The position numbers were made by a program, and so were the translations under genes. A DNA stretch of 64,000 nucleotides from Prochlorococcus marinus XMU1404 (GTDB lineage: Bacteria; Cyanobacteriota; Cyanobacteriia; PCC-6307; Cyanobiaceae), in assembly GCF_017696175.1 (NCBI RefSeq), contig NZ_JAAORE010000001.1, forward strand, positions 62,001 through 126,000, in the 5' to 3' direction. Under the pieces are notes generated by a model. It made no database searches and was not told where the DNA came from. It saw nothing but the letters and a program-made list of their open reading frames with translations. This document shows, in pieces, positions 26,762-35,452 of the stretch (its first letter is position 1; each line of letters opens with the position of its first letter).

Positions 26762-28570
26762 ATGAATTTAATTACATTTATTAGTAATAATTTTGATGCG
26801 TTTATAACGGTAGTAGTTTTAATAATGTCAATAATTTTATTTATCAAGAATTCCATTGCGCCAGAATTAACTGGTTTGTTGTGTGTTGGAATATTTATAG
26901 CGACAGGTGTACTTTCCCCTGAAAAAGCTTTAGCTGGATTTGGCAGCCCATCTTTAATTACCCTTATGGGTTTATTTGCAGTCTCCTCTGCATTATTTAA
27001 AAGTGGGGCTTTAGACAGAGTAAGAGAATTAATTTCTTCTGAAAGTATTAGAACGCCAAGGAAATTAATTTCATTAATAGCTTTTTTGATTGCTCCAATT
27101 TCTGGAATTGTACCTAACACACCTGTAGTAGCATCCTTGTTACCTTTAATTGAAGGTTGGTGCGTGCGTAGAAATATATCACCATCTAAAGTTTTATTAC
27201 CTCTTTCTTTTGCTACATTACTTGGCGGAACTCTGACATTATTAGGAAGCTCAGTAAATCTTCTTGTAAGTGATATTAGTCAGCAATTAGGTTATGGAGC
27301 TTTGGAATTATTTAGTTTGACCTCAATTGGAATCCCAGTGTGGCTGATAGGAACAACTTATATGATTTTAGTTTCTGATATGCTTTTACCAGATAGAGGG
27401 AGAGATAAGGATTTTATTAAAAATGGGGATATGAATATTTATTTTACTGAAGTTACTATACCCTCTACATCGGAATTAGTTGGTCAATCTGTAAGAAATA
27501 GTAGGTTACAAAGGCGATTTGACGTTGATGTATTGGAATTACAACGTAATGGGAAAGTGATTCTTCCTCCCTTGGCAGATCGAAAGATTGAACCTGATGA
27601 TAGATTAATAATCCGTGTTACAAGAGCAGATTTATTTAGATTACAACAGGAACACACTATTTTATTAGGAGAGAATAAAAGATCTTTTGGAGGAGCTAAT
27701 TTTTTCTCAGACGATGAAGGGACTAAAACCTTTGAAGCTTTATTGCCAGCAGGTTCAACACTAGCTGGCGCTAGTCTGAGAGAATTAAGATTCAGGCAGC
27801 GGCATAATGCAACAGTTATAGCATTGAGAAGAGGCCAACAAACTGTACAGGAGAGATTAGGTCAAGCTGTTTTGAGAGCTGGCGATGTTTTATTACTGCA
27901 AGCCCCTTTAGATTCAATAAGAGGTTTGCAGGCCAGTAATGATTTGCTTATTTTAGATCAATTTGAAGATGATTTACCTGTCTTGATAAAGAAACCTGTA
28001 TCGATCGCAATTGCAATAGGCATGGTGGTTTTACCTTCTATTACTAATATTCCATTAGTGGGCTCAGTTCTATTGGCAGTGATTGCAATGGTTGCTTTTG
28101 GATGTTTAAGACCTGCAGAAATACAAAAATCAATTAGGTTAGACGTTATTTTATTGTTGGGATCACTATCATGTTTTAGTGTTGCTATGCAAGTATCAGG
28201 ATTAGCAGATTTAATAGCAGTCAATCTCAACTTCGCTCTTAATGGAATGCCTCTTTATTTAGCACTTGTTGTAATTTTTTTATCGACAGTCATCCTTACT
28301 CAATTTATTAGTAATGCCGCTTCGGTTGCTTTAATTTTACCTGTTGCTATTGGATTTTCAAATGTTTTAAGCATTTCACCTAGCGCTTTAATAATGCTCG
28401 TTTTATTCGGAGCTAGTCAATCTTTCTTGACTCCAATGGGTTATCAAACAAATTTGATGGTTTACGGTCCTGGAAGATATAGATTTTTTGATATTGCAAA
28501 ATACGGGGCTGGGTTAACACTTATAATGACTTTTACAGTGCCAGCATTGATAATTTTAAATTTCAGATAA
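26762..28570 (+). CDS. DASS/SLC13-type sodium-coupled anion transporter with two TrkA-C (RCK-C) domains
   Basis: A protein of 602 aa. Membrane helices cover roughly residues 1-210 and 400-600. The soluble middle holds two RCK-C modules: one around LVGQSVRNSRLQRRFDVDVL, the other around GASLRELRFRQRHNATVIAL. Anion-pocket-like segments are PNTPVVASLLPLIEGW and TQFISNAASVALILPVA. Relatives transport sulfate in algae and cyanobacteria. It lies 6 nt before ktrB. Sulfate is the best guess; sodium coupling is family knowledge. Confidence 0.88.
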   Translation: MNLITFISNNFDAFITVVVLIMSIILFIKNSIAPELTGLLCVGIFIATGVLSPEKALAGFGSPSLITLMGLFAVSSALFKSGALDRVRELISSESIRTPRKLISLIAFLIAPISGIVPNTPVVASLLPLIEGWCVRRNISPSKVLLPLSFATLLGGTLTLLGSSVNLLVSDISQQLGYGALELFSLTSIGIPVWLIGTTYMILVSDMLLPDRGRDKDFIKNGDMNIYFTEVTIPSTSELVGQSVRNSRLQRRFDVDVLELQRNGKVILPPLADRKIEPDDRLIIRVTRADLFRLQQEHTILLGENKRSFGGANFFSDDEGTKTFEALLPAGSTLAGASLRELRFRQRHNATVIALRRGQQTVQERLGQAVLRAGDVLLLQAPLDSIRGLQASNDLLILDQFEDDLPVLIKKPVSIAIAIGMVVLPSITNIPLVGSVLLAVIAMVAFGCLRPAEIQKSIRLDVILLLGSLSCFSVAMQVSGLADLIAVNLNFALNGMPLYLALVVIFLSTVILTQFISNAASVALILPVAIGFSNVLSISPSALIMLVLFGASQSFLTPMGYQTNLMVYGPGRYRFFDIAKYGAGLTLIMTFTVPALIILNFR

Positions 28571-28576
28571 ATAAAA

Positions 28577-29980
28577 GTGAAATTCAAAAGTAATGTGTTT
28601 AAGTTAAAAGATGCTTACAGAAAACTATCTGTACCACAATTTACTATTGTTACAGGATTATTTATTATTTTCTTTGGAACTTTAATTTTGAGTTCCCCTT
28701 TATGTTCATCTTCTCAGGTTGGCTTGTGGGAGGCATTTTTTACATCTACCTCTGCTATCACTGTTACTGGCCTAACAATAATAGATATTGGTGTTGATTT
28801 AAATTTCTTTGGCCAAGTTTTTTTGGCTTTAATGCTTTTATCAGGCGGACTAGGTTTGATGGCTATTACGATATTTTTACAAGGCTTCGTGGTAAAGGGG
28901 ACAAAGCTTAGAACTAGATTAGATAAAGGTAAGACTCTAGATGAATTTGGAGTTGGAGGAATTGGCAGAACTTTTCAAAGCATTGCTATTACTGCAACTT
29001 GTATTATATCTTTTGGAGCAATTGTTTTATATTCTTTTGGATTTGTAGATATTCAGAATAATTGGGAAAGACTTTGGTCTTCAATTTTTCATAGTATATC
29101 TGCATATAACAATGCAGGTTTTTCTTTATTTTCAAATAGCCTTCAAGACTATAGAACAAATTTTTTGGTTAATAGTGTTTTTGTTTTTCTAATTGTTATG
29201 GGTGGACTAGGGTGGAGAGTTATTGATGATATTTGGAGTAATAAAGAAAATCTTTCATATAGAAAATTGAGTCTTCATTCAAGATTAGTTATTAGGACCA
29301 GTTTATCTCTTATATTATTCGGATCATTAGGATTCTTTATAACTGAATCATTGCTAAATAGTCAATTTTTCAATGATTTGAATTTGTTTCAAAGGTTGTT
29401 ATCATCAATCTTTGAAACAGTGAGTGCAAGAACCGCAGGCTTTACAAATTACCCTATCTCCCTGAAATCTATTTCAGATACTGGCCTCTTGTTATTAATG
29501 ACACTTATGTTTATTGGAGCTAGCACCGGAGGTACTGGTGGAGGCATAAAAACGACTACATTTATTGCTTTAATGGCTGCAACTAGGTCAACTTTAAGAG
29601 GCGAGAAAGATGTAATTATTAGTAATAGATTAATTTCAGATAAAGTTATTCTTAAGGCAGTTGGAATCACAGTAGGCTCATTGCTTTTCGTTCTTTTAAT
29701 GGCAATGCTGCTAAGTACAACTAATACATTTGTTAAGAAAGAATCTTTTACATTCCTAGAAATTCTTTTTACCTGTATATCTGCATTCGCAACAGTTGGT
29801 TTTGATATTGGTTTAACTGCAAAATTAAATCATTTTGGTCAATTTATTCTTATTGTCGGTATGTTTGTGGGTAGACTTGGTATTTTATTGTTGTTAAGTG
29901 CACTTTGGCAGGCTCTTTATAAGAGTAGAATAGATAGACAAAAGAGAATTGGCTATCCTAGGGCTGATCTTTATGTTTAG
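28577..29980 (+). CDS. ktrB: KtrB-type potassium (Na-dependent) transporter, membrane subunit
   Basis: A protein of 467 aa, GTG start. Four M1-P-M2 repeats are visible through their filter segments: SAITVTGLT, SAYNNAGFS, SARTAGFT and SAFATVGFD, as in Trk/Ktr/HKT transporters. The Gly in each filter favours potassium. With the adjacent RCK protein it should form a KtrAB complex in the plasma membrane. Confidence 0.92.
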   Translation: MKFKSNVFKLKDAYRKLSVPQFTIVTGLFIIFFGTLILSSPLCSSSQVGLWEAFFTSTSAITVTGLTIIDIGVDLNFFGQVFLALMLLSGGLGLMAITIFLQGFVVKGTKLRTRLDKGKTLDEFGVGGIGRTFQSIAITATCIISFGAIVLYSFGFVDIQNNWERLWSSIFHSISAYNNAGFSLFSNSLQDYRTNFLVNSVFVFLIVMGGLGWRVIDDIWSNKENLSYRKLSLHSRLVIRTSLSLILFGSLGFFITESLLNSQFFNDLNLFQRLLSSIFETVSARTAGFTNYPISLKSISDTGLLLLMTLMFIGASTGGTGGGIKTTTFIALMAATRSTLRGEKDVIISNRLISDKVILKAVGITVGSLLFVLLMAMLLSTTNTFVKKESFTFLEILFTCISAFATVGFDIGLTAKLNHFGQFILIVGMFVGRLGILLLLSALWQALYKSRIDRQKRIGYPRADLYV

Positions 29981-29998
29981 GATTGACTGAGTTTTATT

Positions 29999-30703
29999 AT
30001 GGCTGATTGGTGGCAGTGGTCTCAAAAGAAAGAAAGTGAAGCACTAACCTTTGGAGTCGTTGGGGTTGGAAGATTTGGAACAGCAGTTTGCAGAGAACTT
30101 ATAAGTAATGGTGCAGATGTTTTAGCGGCAGATTATTCTGAAAAAGCTATTGATGATTTGAGGCAATTGGAACCTTCGATAGAAGCTAGAGTAGTTGATT
30201 GTACTGATGAAGAGTCTATGAGGGAATCTGGAATACTTGAAATGAATACTGTTGTAGTTGGTATAAGTGAACCTATTGAAGCAAGTATAACTACAACACT
30301 AATTGCTAAGGATAGTGAAGGAAGTAAAGTGCAAAGAGTAATAGCGAGAGCTACAAGTGACTTGCACGAAAAAATGTTAAAAAGGGTAGGTGCAGATAAA
30401 GTTGTCTTCCCTTCCAGAATGCAAGGAGAAAGATTAGGTTTAGAACTAGTTAGACCAAATCTAATAGAAAGATTAGAGCTTGATAACCAAACTGGTATAG
30501 ATGAAATAACAGTCCCTGAGCAATTTATTGGAAGATCTTTGAGAGATTTAAATTTAAGGAAAAATTATTTAGTCAATGTTCTTGCAGCTGGACCTGCGGA
30601 AGAGTTAACAGTTAATCCTCCTGCAAAATATATTTTAGAAAGAGGAAATATTTTGGTAGTAATGGGAAAAACTGTAGATTTACAGAAATTACCGCAAAAT
30701 TAA
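29999..30703 (+). CDS. ktrA: KtrA-type RCK regulatory subunit
   Basis: A protein of 234 aa. The RCK-N Rossmann motif is GVVGVGRFGTAVCREL (about residues 19-34), with ADYSEKAIDDL after it. The RCK-C domain occupies about residues 155-225 (ITVPEQFIGRSLRDLNLRKN). It gates KtrB in response to bound nucleotide. It is 18 nt downstream of ktrB and convergent with the RHH gene. Confidence 0.93.
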   Translation: MADWWQWSQKKESEALTFGVVGVGRFGTAVCRELISNGADVLAADYSEKAIDDLRQLEPSIEARVVDCTDEESMRESGILEMNTVVVGISEPIEASITTTLIAKDSEGSKVQRVIARATSDLHEKMLKRVGADKVVFPSRMQGERLGLELVRPNLIERLELDNQTGIDEITVPEQFIGRSLRDLNLRKNYLVNVLAAGPAEELTVNPPAKYILERGNILVVMGKTVDLQKLPQN

Positions 30704-30709
30704 TTATTT

Positions 30710-31012
30710 TTAATCAGATTTTTTATAATAACTAATCCTCTGAGGGGCTCTTTTTAATTTTCTAACGCCTTGTTTTTCCAGTTCATCTCTAATTTTATTT
30801 GTATTTAAATTATGTTCTGAAATAAGTGTTTTGCCCTCTTTCTCAAAGTATTTTTTTATCCCTTCTTGTATTAACACTTTTGCCATATTGCTTACTGTCC
30901 TAGATTCGTTAGTGGCTAAAATAGTCAATTGCTCGCAAATTGATTCAGGAAGAACAACCTGAATTCTAGGGGATTTAGGCTTCCCATTTGTTGAATTTTG
31001 ACGGGTAGCCAT
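30710..31012 (-). CDS. CopG/Arc-type ribbon-helix-helix protein
   Basis: A protein of 100 aa. Residues about 14-55 (RIQVVLPESICEQLTILATN, then ESRTVSNMAKVLIQEGIKKY) match a ribbon-helix-helix: a short basic strand, two helices and the Ser-x-x turn. The Lys/Arg-rich C-terminus may add DNA contacts. It is divergent from the 112-aa gene at 31130. Targets are unknown; autoregulation of the roughly 117-nt gap between them is plausible. Confidence 0.78.
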   Translation of the reverse strand: MATRQNSTNGKPKSPRIQVVLPESICEQLTILATNESRTVSNMAKVLIQEGIKKYFEKEGKTLISEHNLNTNKIRDELEKQGVRKLKRAPQRISYYKKSD

Positions 31013-31129
31013 GAGTCAAAGTGGATAACTGTTACTTATTAGTATACACAGTTAGTCAAGGATACTATCTTTGTGTATATTATTAGTAAGGAAATACATG
31101 TCCGTATCAATCAACTGTTTTATTGCACC

Positions 31130-31468
31130 ATGAAAAATTCAAGAAAACTTGATTCACCTAAAAGGTCAGTAATTGATAAGAAGAAAAAAAGATTAGTTAA
31201 TTATGATTCTAATGAGACTGAAAATAGTGATGTTTTGGTATCAGCAGTAATCAGTCCATATTTGCTGACTCATCTTCACCACATTCTTCAACAGTCTGAA
31301 TATTATGCACAAAAAGATGGTAGAAAATCTCATGCAGCTAACTTTGCGAAACTTAGAAAAGTCTTATGTTTAGATGCAAGAAGTATGGCAGATGCCTCAG
31401 CAAAAGAAATAAAAGATACAGATAATGATTTATCTTTTAATAAATATAATGAACGAAATGTAGCTTGA
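31130..31468 (+). CDS. Conserved hypothetical protein, 112 aa
   Basis: I start at ATG 31130 (MKNSRKLDSPKRSVIDKKKK); the frame is open 57 nt further upstream, without a better start. The N-terminus is very basic. The middle (SPYLLTHLHHILQQSEYYAQ, then KDGRKSHAANFAKLRKVLCL) looks helical. No family is recognised. It is in line with the Nif11-like gene 34 nt downstream. Confidence 0.6.
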   Translation: MKNSRKLDSPKRSVIDKKKKRLVNYDSNETENSDVLVSAVISPYLLTHLHHILQQSEYYAQKDGRKSHAANFAKLRKVLCLDARSMADASAKEIKDTDNDLSFNKYNERNVA

Positions 31469-31502
31469 AGTAATAATCTAGTAATAAGTAGATTTTAAAA
31501 AC

Positions 31503-31733
31503 ATGTCTAGTAATGCTGAAAAGCTTTATAAGTTAATAGCAAGTGACTCTAAAAAGAAACAAAGTTTGTTTATGACAGCCTTGACTAATCCCAAAAAAGC
31601 TTTAGATAAAATATGTGAAATTGGCAAGGAGTTAGATGTTTCTGTGACTAAAGAGGAGGTTATTGAATATTTGAGTACTATTGACGATGAGGCAACTAAA
31701 ATGTGGTTAGTTAAGGCTCGAGGAGGTCTTTAG
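31503..31733 (+). CDS. Nif11-like leader-domain peptide ending in Gly-Gly-Leu
   Basis: A protein of 76 aa. The pattern FMTALTNPKKALDKICEIGK, then ELDVSVTKEEVIEYLSTIDDE and ARGGL fits the Nif11-type leader architecture: Ala-x-x-Pro-x-x-Ala, an Ile-x-x-x-Gly helix, an Ile/Val-Thr-x-Glu-Glu turn and a terminal double glycine. Such leaders precede RiPP core peptides in marine picocyanobacteria. Here only Leu follows Gly-Gly, so there is no core peptide. No LanM-type or export gene is nearby. Family call by eye only. Confidence 0.55.
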   Translation: MSSNAEKLYKLIASDSKKKQSLFMTALTNPKKALDKICEIGKELDVSVTKEEVIEYLSTIDDEATKMWLVKARGGL

Positions 31734-31887
31734 TTAAAGGTTTTGAAGAATTATTGTTTTGATTATTCATAGGTTGAATTCTTTTATTATAGCCGCCCCC
31801 GCCAGCTAAAGTCCAAAAAAACCAGTAACTTGGAATTGCAAGGGCTGCAGCTATGAAAATTACTACAATTTGTTCTATTCTTTTCAT
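31711..31887 (-). CDS. Small membrane protein, 58 aa, with tetraglycine linker
   Basis: An ATG-to-TAA frame encodes MKRIEQIVVIFIAAALAIPS, a Trp/Phe-rich end (YWFFWTL), AGGGGYNKR and a polar Asn-rich tail. One N-terminal transmembrane helix or uncleaved signal is predicted by eye. Its 3' end overlaps the Nif11-like gene by 23 nt on the opposite strand. It is too short for most gene finders. The ordered hydrophobic-to-polar layout supports it; no family is known to me. Confidence 0.55.
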   Translation of the reverse strand: MKRIEQIVVIFIAAALAIPSYWFFWTLAGGGGYNKRIQPMNNQNNNSSKPLTKDLLEP

Positions 31888-31960
31888 AATTAAATTTTAT
31901 TCTACAAAATAATTTTTAGTAATTAAGCCTTAAATTTTGTAAATTCTTTTTTTTAAAACA

Positions 31961-33571
31961 GTGATTAGATTTGAAGATGTAAGCAAAATTTATTCTACAG
32001 ATATTGTCTTAAAAAAAATTAATTGGGAGATTAAGAAAGGAGAAAAGGTTGGCTTAGTTGGTTCAAATGGTGCAGGTAAATCAACTCAATTTAAGATTTT
32101 AGTTGGAGAGGAAGATCAAACAAGCGGAAAAATTTTTAAAGAGGGTAACCCTAAAATTGCTCATTTAAAACAGGAGTTAGATTGTAACTTCAATCGTTCA
32201 GTGAGGGAGGAACTAGAAAGTTCTTTCAAAGATATACAAATTGTTTCTATTAAACTTTTAGAAATTGAGAATAAAATGAAATCATTGGATATAAAAAAAA
32301 ATTCCGATGAACTTGCAATATTAGTAAATCAACTTGCAAAATATCAATCAAGATTTGAAGAGTTAGGTGGTTATAAAATGAAATCTGATGTAGATAAGAT
32401 ATTACCAAAACTTGGCTTTACCATTGAAGATGCTGACAAATTAGTTGGAAATTTCTCCGGTGGCTGGCAGATGAAAATTGCACTTGGAAAAATAATCTTG
32501 CAGAAACCAGATTTACTTTTACTTGATGAACCAACTAATCATTTAGATTTAAATACTATTTTTTGGTTAGAAGAATATCTTTTTTCTCTTAAGATTTCTA
32601 CTATTATCATAAGCCATGATAGATATTTTTTAGATAAATTATGTAAAAAAATAATTTTTATAGATAGAGGAATATCAGAAACATATAACGGGAATTATTC
32701 TTTTTTTATTGAACAGAAATCTTTAAATGAAGAAGCACAAAATAAAGCATATCAATTACAACAAAAAGAAATTGAGATCCAAAAAAAGTATATAGATAGA
32801 TTTAGAGCTAGTGCAAACAGAAGTTCTCAGGCTAAGAGTAGGGAAAAACAATTAAAAAAGATTTCTAAAATTGAGGCTCCCAAAGCAAAATCAAATAGTC
32901 CTTATTTTAATTTCCCAGATTGTCCTCGTTCAGGAAAATTAGTTATGCATATTAAAAATTTATCTCATAGTTATGATGATAAGATTCTTTTTTTAGATGT
33001 CAATTTAAAAATTTCTTCTGGTGAGAAAATTGCAATTTTAGGACCTAATGGCTGCGGCAAATCTACATTGCTTAAAATCATTATGAAAAGAATAATTCCT
33101 GAAATTGGAGAAATTAATCTTGGCAAACATAATATCATTACCAGCTATTACGAACAAAACCAGGCTGAGGCACTTTCTCTTAAGGAAAAAGTTATTGATT
33201 TAATATGTTATCAATCTCCAGAATGGTCACAAAAAAAAGTAAGGACATTTTTAGCAGGTTTTGGTTTTCAAGATGAGACTGTTTTTAAATTTGTTAAACA
33301 ACTTAGTGGAGGTGAAAAGGCAAAATTAGCATTAGCTCTTATGATTATGAATCCAAGTAATTTTTTACTATTAGATGAACCGACCAATCATTTGGATCTG
33401 CAATCAAAAGAAAATTTAGAATTAGCAATTAAGAACTATAAAGGTTCAGCATTAATGATTTCTCATGATCGATATTTTATTTCTAAAGTTGCTAATAGAA
33501 TTATTGAAATTAAAGATTCTAAGTTATTTTCATATGATGGCAATTACGAATATTTTTTAGAAAAAAAATAA
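31961..33571 (+). CDS. ABC-F family ATPase (EttA/Uup-like)
   Basis: A protein of 536 aa, GTG start, with two ABC domains and no membrane helices. Walker A motifs are GSNGAGKST and GPNGCGKST. Signatures are NFSGGWQMKIALGK and LSGGEKAKLALAL, with Walker B LLLLDEPTNHLD and FLLLDEPTNHLD. The charged linker at about residues 250-310 is the P-site tRNA-interaction motif region. ABC-F proteins act on ribosomes. Which subfamily (EttA, Uup or YheS) is unclear. Confidence 0.9.
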   Translation: MIRFEDVSKIYSTDIVLKKINWEIKKGEKVGLVGSNGAGKSTQFKILVGEEDQTSGKIFKEGNPKIAHLKQELDCNFNRSVREELESSFKDIQIVSIKLLEIENKMKSLDIKKNSDELAILVNQLAKYQSRFEELGGYKMKSDVDKILPKLGFTIEDADKLVGNFSGGWQMKIALGKIILQKPDLLLLDEPTNHLDLNTIFWLEEYLFSLKISTIIISHDRYFLDKLCKKIIFIDRGISETYNGNYSFFIEQKSLNEEAQNKAYQLQQKEIEIQKKYIDRFRASANRSSQAKSREKQLKKISKIEAPKAKSNSPYFNFPDCPRSGKLVMHIKNLSHSYDDKILFLDVNLKISSGEKIAILGPNGCGKSTLLKIIMKRIIPEIGEINLGKHNIITSYYEQNQAEALSLKEKVIDLICYQSPEWSQKKVRTFLAGFGFQDETVFKFVKQLSGGEKAKLALALMIMNPSNFLLLDEPTNHLDLQSKENLELAIKNYKGSALMISHDRYFISKVANRIIEIKDSKLFSYDGNYEYFLEKK

Positions 33572-33713
33572 AAAGGACAAAAAATTAGTAATTAAAAAAT
33601 TTTTTATTTTTTAAAAAGTTTACATTTTGCTAGGCAAGATCACTCATTTATCTTTACATACTTTACTGTTCTTGCTTAATCTTAAATATACAAAATAAGT
33701 TTTAAAAATTCTC

Positions 33714-33857
33714 GTGAAAAACTACGATTTAAAAGAAAAAAAGTTTCAAATTTATGATCCAATTGAAAGTTATTTTGAATGCATTTCAAGCTGTGATATG
33801 AAGGACGGAACTTGTATTTCTAAGTGTGTTGAAATACTTAAACAGTATGATGATTGA
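33714..33857 (+). CDS. Small twin-CX3C protein, 47 aa
   Basis: A GTG-started frame encodes an acidic peptide with four cysteines spaced C-x3-C-x6-C-x3-C (C23, C27, C34, C38), inside ECISSCDMKDGTCISKC. This is a twin-CX3C helical-hairpin pattern, which could form two disulfides or bind a metal. It begins 142 nt after the ABC-F gene and ends 5 nt before the convergent htrA. No start-proximal Shine-Dalgarno is evident. No named family recognised. Confidence 0.6.
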   Translation: MKNYDLKEKKFQIYDPIESYFECISSCDMKDGTCISKCVEILKQYDD

Positions 33858-33862
33858 AACTT

Positions 33863-35026
33863 TTACTTATTTCGTATATTGGTAATATCAGTTGGTATTA
33901 CATTTAAACTAATAAATTTATTTTTTCGCTTTAGCAATATATTTATTCGTTTATTTATACCATTTTCATTTATTTGGTTTATTACGTCAGATGCGTTTTC
34001 AATATATTTATTATCCACTTTTATGATTATGTCATTCACCATAATCCCACTTTTTTGAGCTGGACTATTTGGTACAACATAGCCAACTTTCACTGAATTA
34101 TTATTTCTTTCGAAATTACTATCTTCTATTAAACTTATCCCAATCATAGGATGTATTACTTTTCCATTATTTATAAGTTGAAATGCAATTTTCTTAGCTT
34201 TATTTATTGGGATTGCGAAACTTAAACCAGCTCCTGGACCTGATCTAATCAAGGTATTAATACCAATTACTTCTCCTTTGCTATTTAATAGAGGCCCACC
34301 AGAATTTCCAGGGTTAATAGCTGCATCTGTTTGAATAAGTTCAAATTTTTTATCGTATATCCCTAATTGAGTGACATTTCTTTTTAAATTACTAATAATT
34401 CCAAGTGTAACTGTGTTTTCTAGTCCGAATGGATTTCCAACTGCAATTGCCCAATCACCAACTTTAATTTTAGACGAATCCCCTAATTTTGCTTTTGGCC
34501 AAGGTCCTTCACCTTCAATTTTTAGTACAGCTAAATCGGTAAAAATGTCTTGCCCTATGACTTTTCCTTTTATTTTCTTCCCATTGGTTAAACCAACAAA
34601 CACCTTATCTGATCCATTTACAACATGAGCATTTGTCATTACAAGTCCATCTTGGAATATAAATCCACTTCCTTGGCTTTGTTCTATTCTTTGCTGAGTG
34701 TTTTTAGGTAAATCTAATCCAAAAAATTTTTCAAAAAATGGGTCTGAAAATATTTGTGAATCTTGTGGAACTTTTCTTTTTTTAACAATTTTTTGAGTTT
34801 CAATTGTTACTACAGAAGGACCAGTCTTTTCAACAGCTGCAGTAATGAAAGATTTTTTTGAATATGTATTAGTATTACTAAATTTTGGATTTATTATTAA
34901 TGGTTGGGGTACTACATTAGAAGGCAATAATAGACCTAAGGTTATTACTGAAGAAAATAAGATCTTCTTTTGACTGTAGACTTTTAATTTTGTTTTTTTT
35001 ATTTTCTTCAAATACATTTGAATCAC
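33863..35026 (-). CDS. HtrA/Deg-type periplasmic or lumenal serine protease
   Basis: A protein of 387 aa (GTG start; ATG three codons later). A basic N-terminus and hydrophobic segment (about residues 20-40) form a signal or anchor. The trypsin-like domain has TNAHVV (His134), TDLAVLK (Asp164) and GNSGGPL (Ser242). One PDZ domain covers about residues 290-380 (GYVVPNSPAQKSGIMVNDII). Cyanobacterial HhoA/HhoB/HtrA degrade damaged envelope and thylakoid proteins. Which of the three is not decidable here. Confidence 0.93.
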   Translation of the reverse strand: MIQMYLKKIKKTKLKVYSQKKILFSSVITLGLLLPSNVVPQPLIINPKFSNTNTYSKKSFITAAVEKTGPSVVTIETQKIVKKRKVPQDSQIFSDPFFEKFFGLDLPKNTQQRIEQSQGSGFIFQDGLVMTNAHVVNGSDKVFVGLTNGKKIKGKVIGQDIFTDLAVLKIEGEGPWPKAKLGDSSKIKVGDWAIAVGNPFGLENTVTLGIISNLKRNVTQLGIYDKKFELIQTDAAINPGNSGGPLLNSKGEVIGINTLIRSGPGAGLSFAIPINKAKKIAFQLINNGKVIHPMIGISLIEDSNFERNNNSVKVGYVVPNSPAQKSGIMVNDIIIKVDNKYIENASDVINQINENGINKRINILLKRKNKFISLNVIPTDITNIRNK

Positions 35027-35162
35027 AATATTTGTGTAATTTCACTATAACCACTATAAAAATTTAATTTAGTTTAAAGAATAATTTAGTGACTTAAAAT
35101 AGCTAATTTTCTTTTTTTCGGGCTATCATAGTTATCATAGTTCTAATTAAAAGATAAATTTA

Positions 35163-35426
35163 ATGACTATTCTGTTTTCAATTATATATTCTGCGGCCTT
35201 AACCTATCTTGTATGGAAAGCTTTCAAAGTAATGTCCACTGGTTGGGGTATTTCTAGTACAGAAAAAAAAGATTTTTACAAATCAAATTTAAAACAAAAA
35301 AAATACACAATACATCCTGAACTGCTTGATAAATCAGGCAATATAACAGAAGAAGAATTATTAACAGTAAGATTTTCAAATGATAATGACTCCTCACTGG
35401 AAGAAAAGGGTTCAACAACTGATTAA
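35163..35426 (+). CDS. Conserved cyanobacterial membrane protein (DUF2973-like)
   Basis: A protein of 87 aa. One N-terminal hydrophobic helix (TILFSIIYSAALTYLVWKAF) is followed by a polar tail with TIHPELLDKSGNITEEELLTVRF, which I associate with DUF2973. Function is unknown. It is 26 nt upstream of the next gene on the same strand. Confidence 0.65.
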   Translation: MTILFSIIYSAALTYLVWKAFKVMSTGWGISSTEKKDFYKSNLKQKKYTIHPELLDKSGNITEEELLTVRFSNDNDSSLEEKGSTTD

Positions 35427-35452
35427 TCGATTTAAAAATTTAGGAAAAAAAA

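Noticed and set aside
33572-33713. A/T runs after the ABC-F gene as a terminator
   Set aside because: Only an AAAAAATTTTTT self-complementary run without a GC stem; the surrounding sequence is equally A/T-rich.
35389-35397. ACTCCTCAC, close to the Yfr1 RNA core motif
   Set aside because: It lies inside the DUF2973-like gene, lacks the CACAC ending of the core and has no flanking stem-loops.
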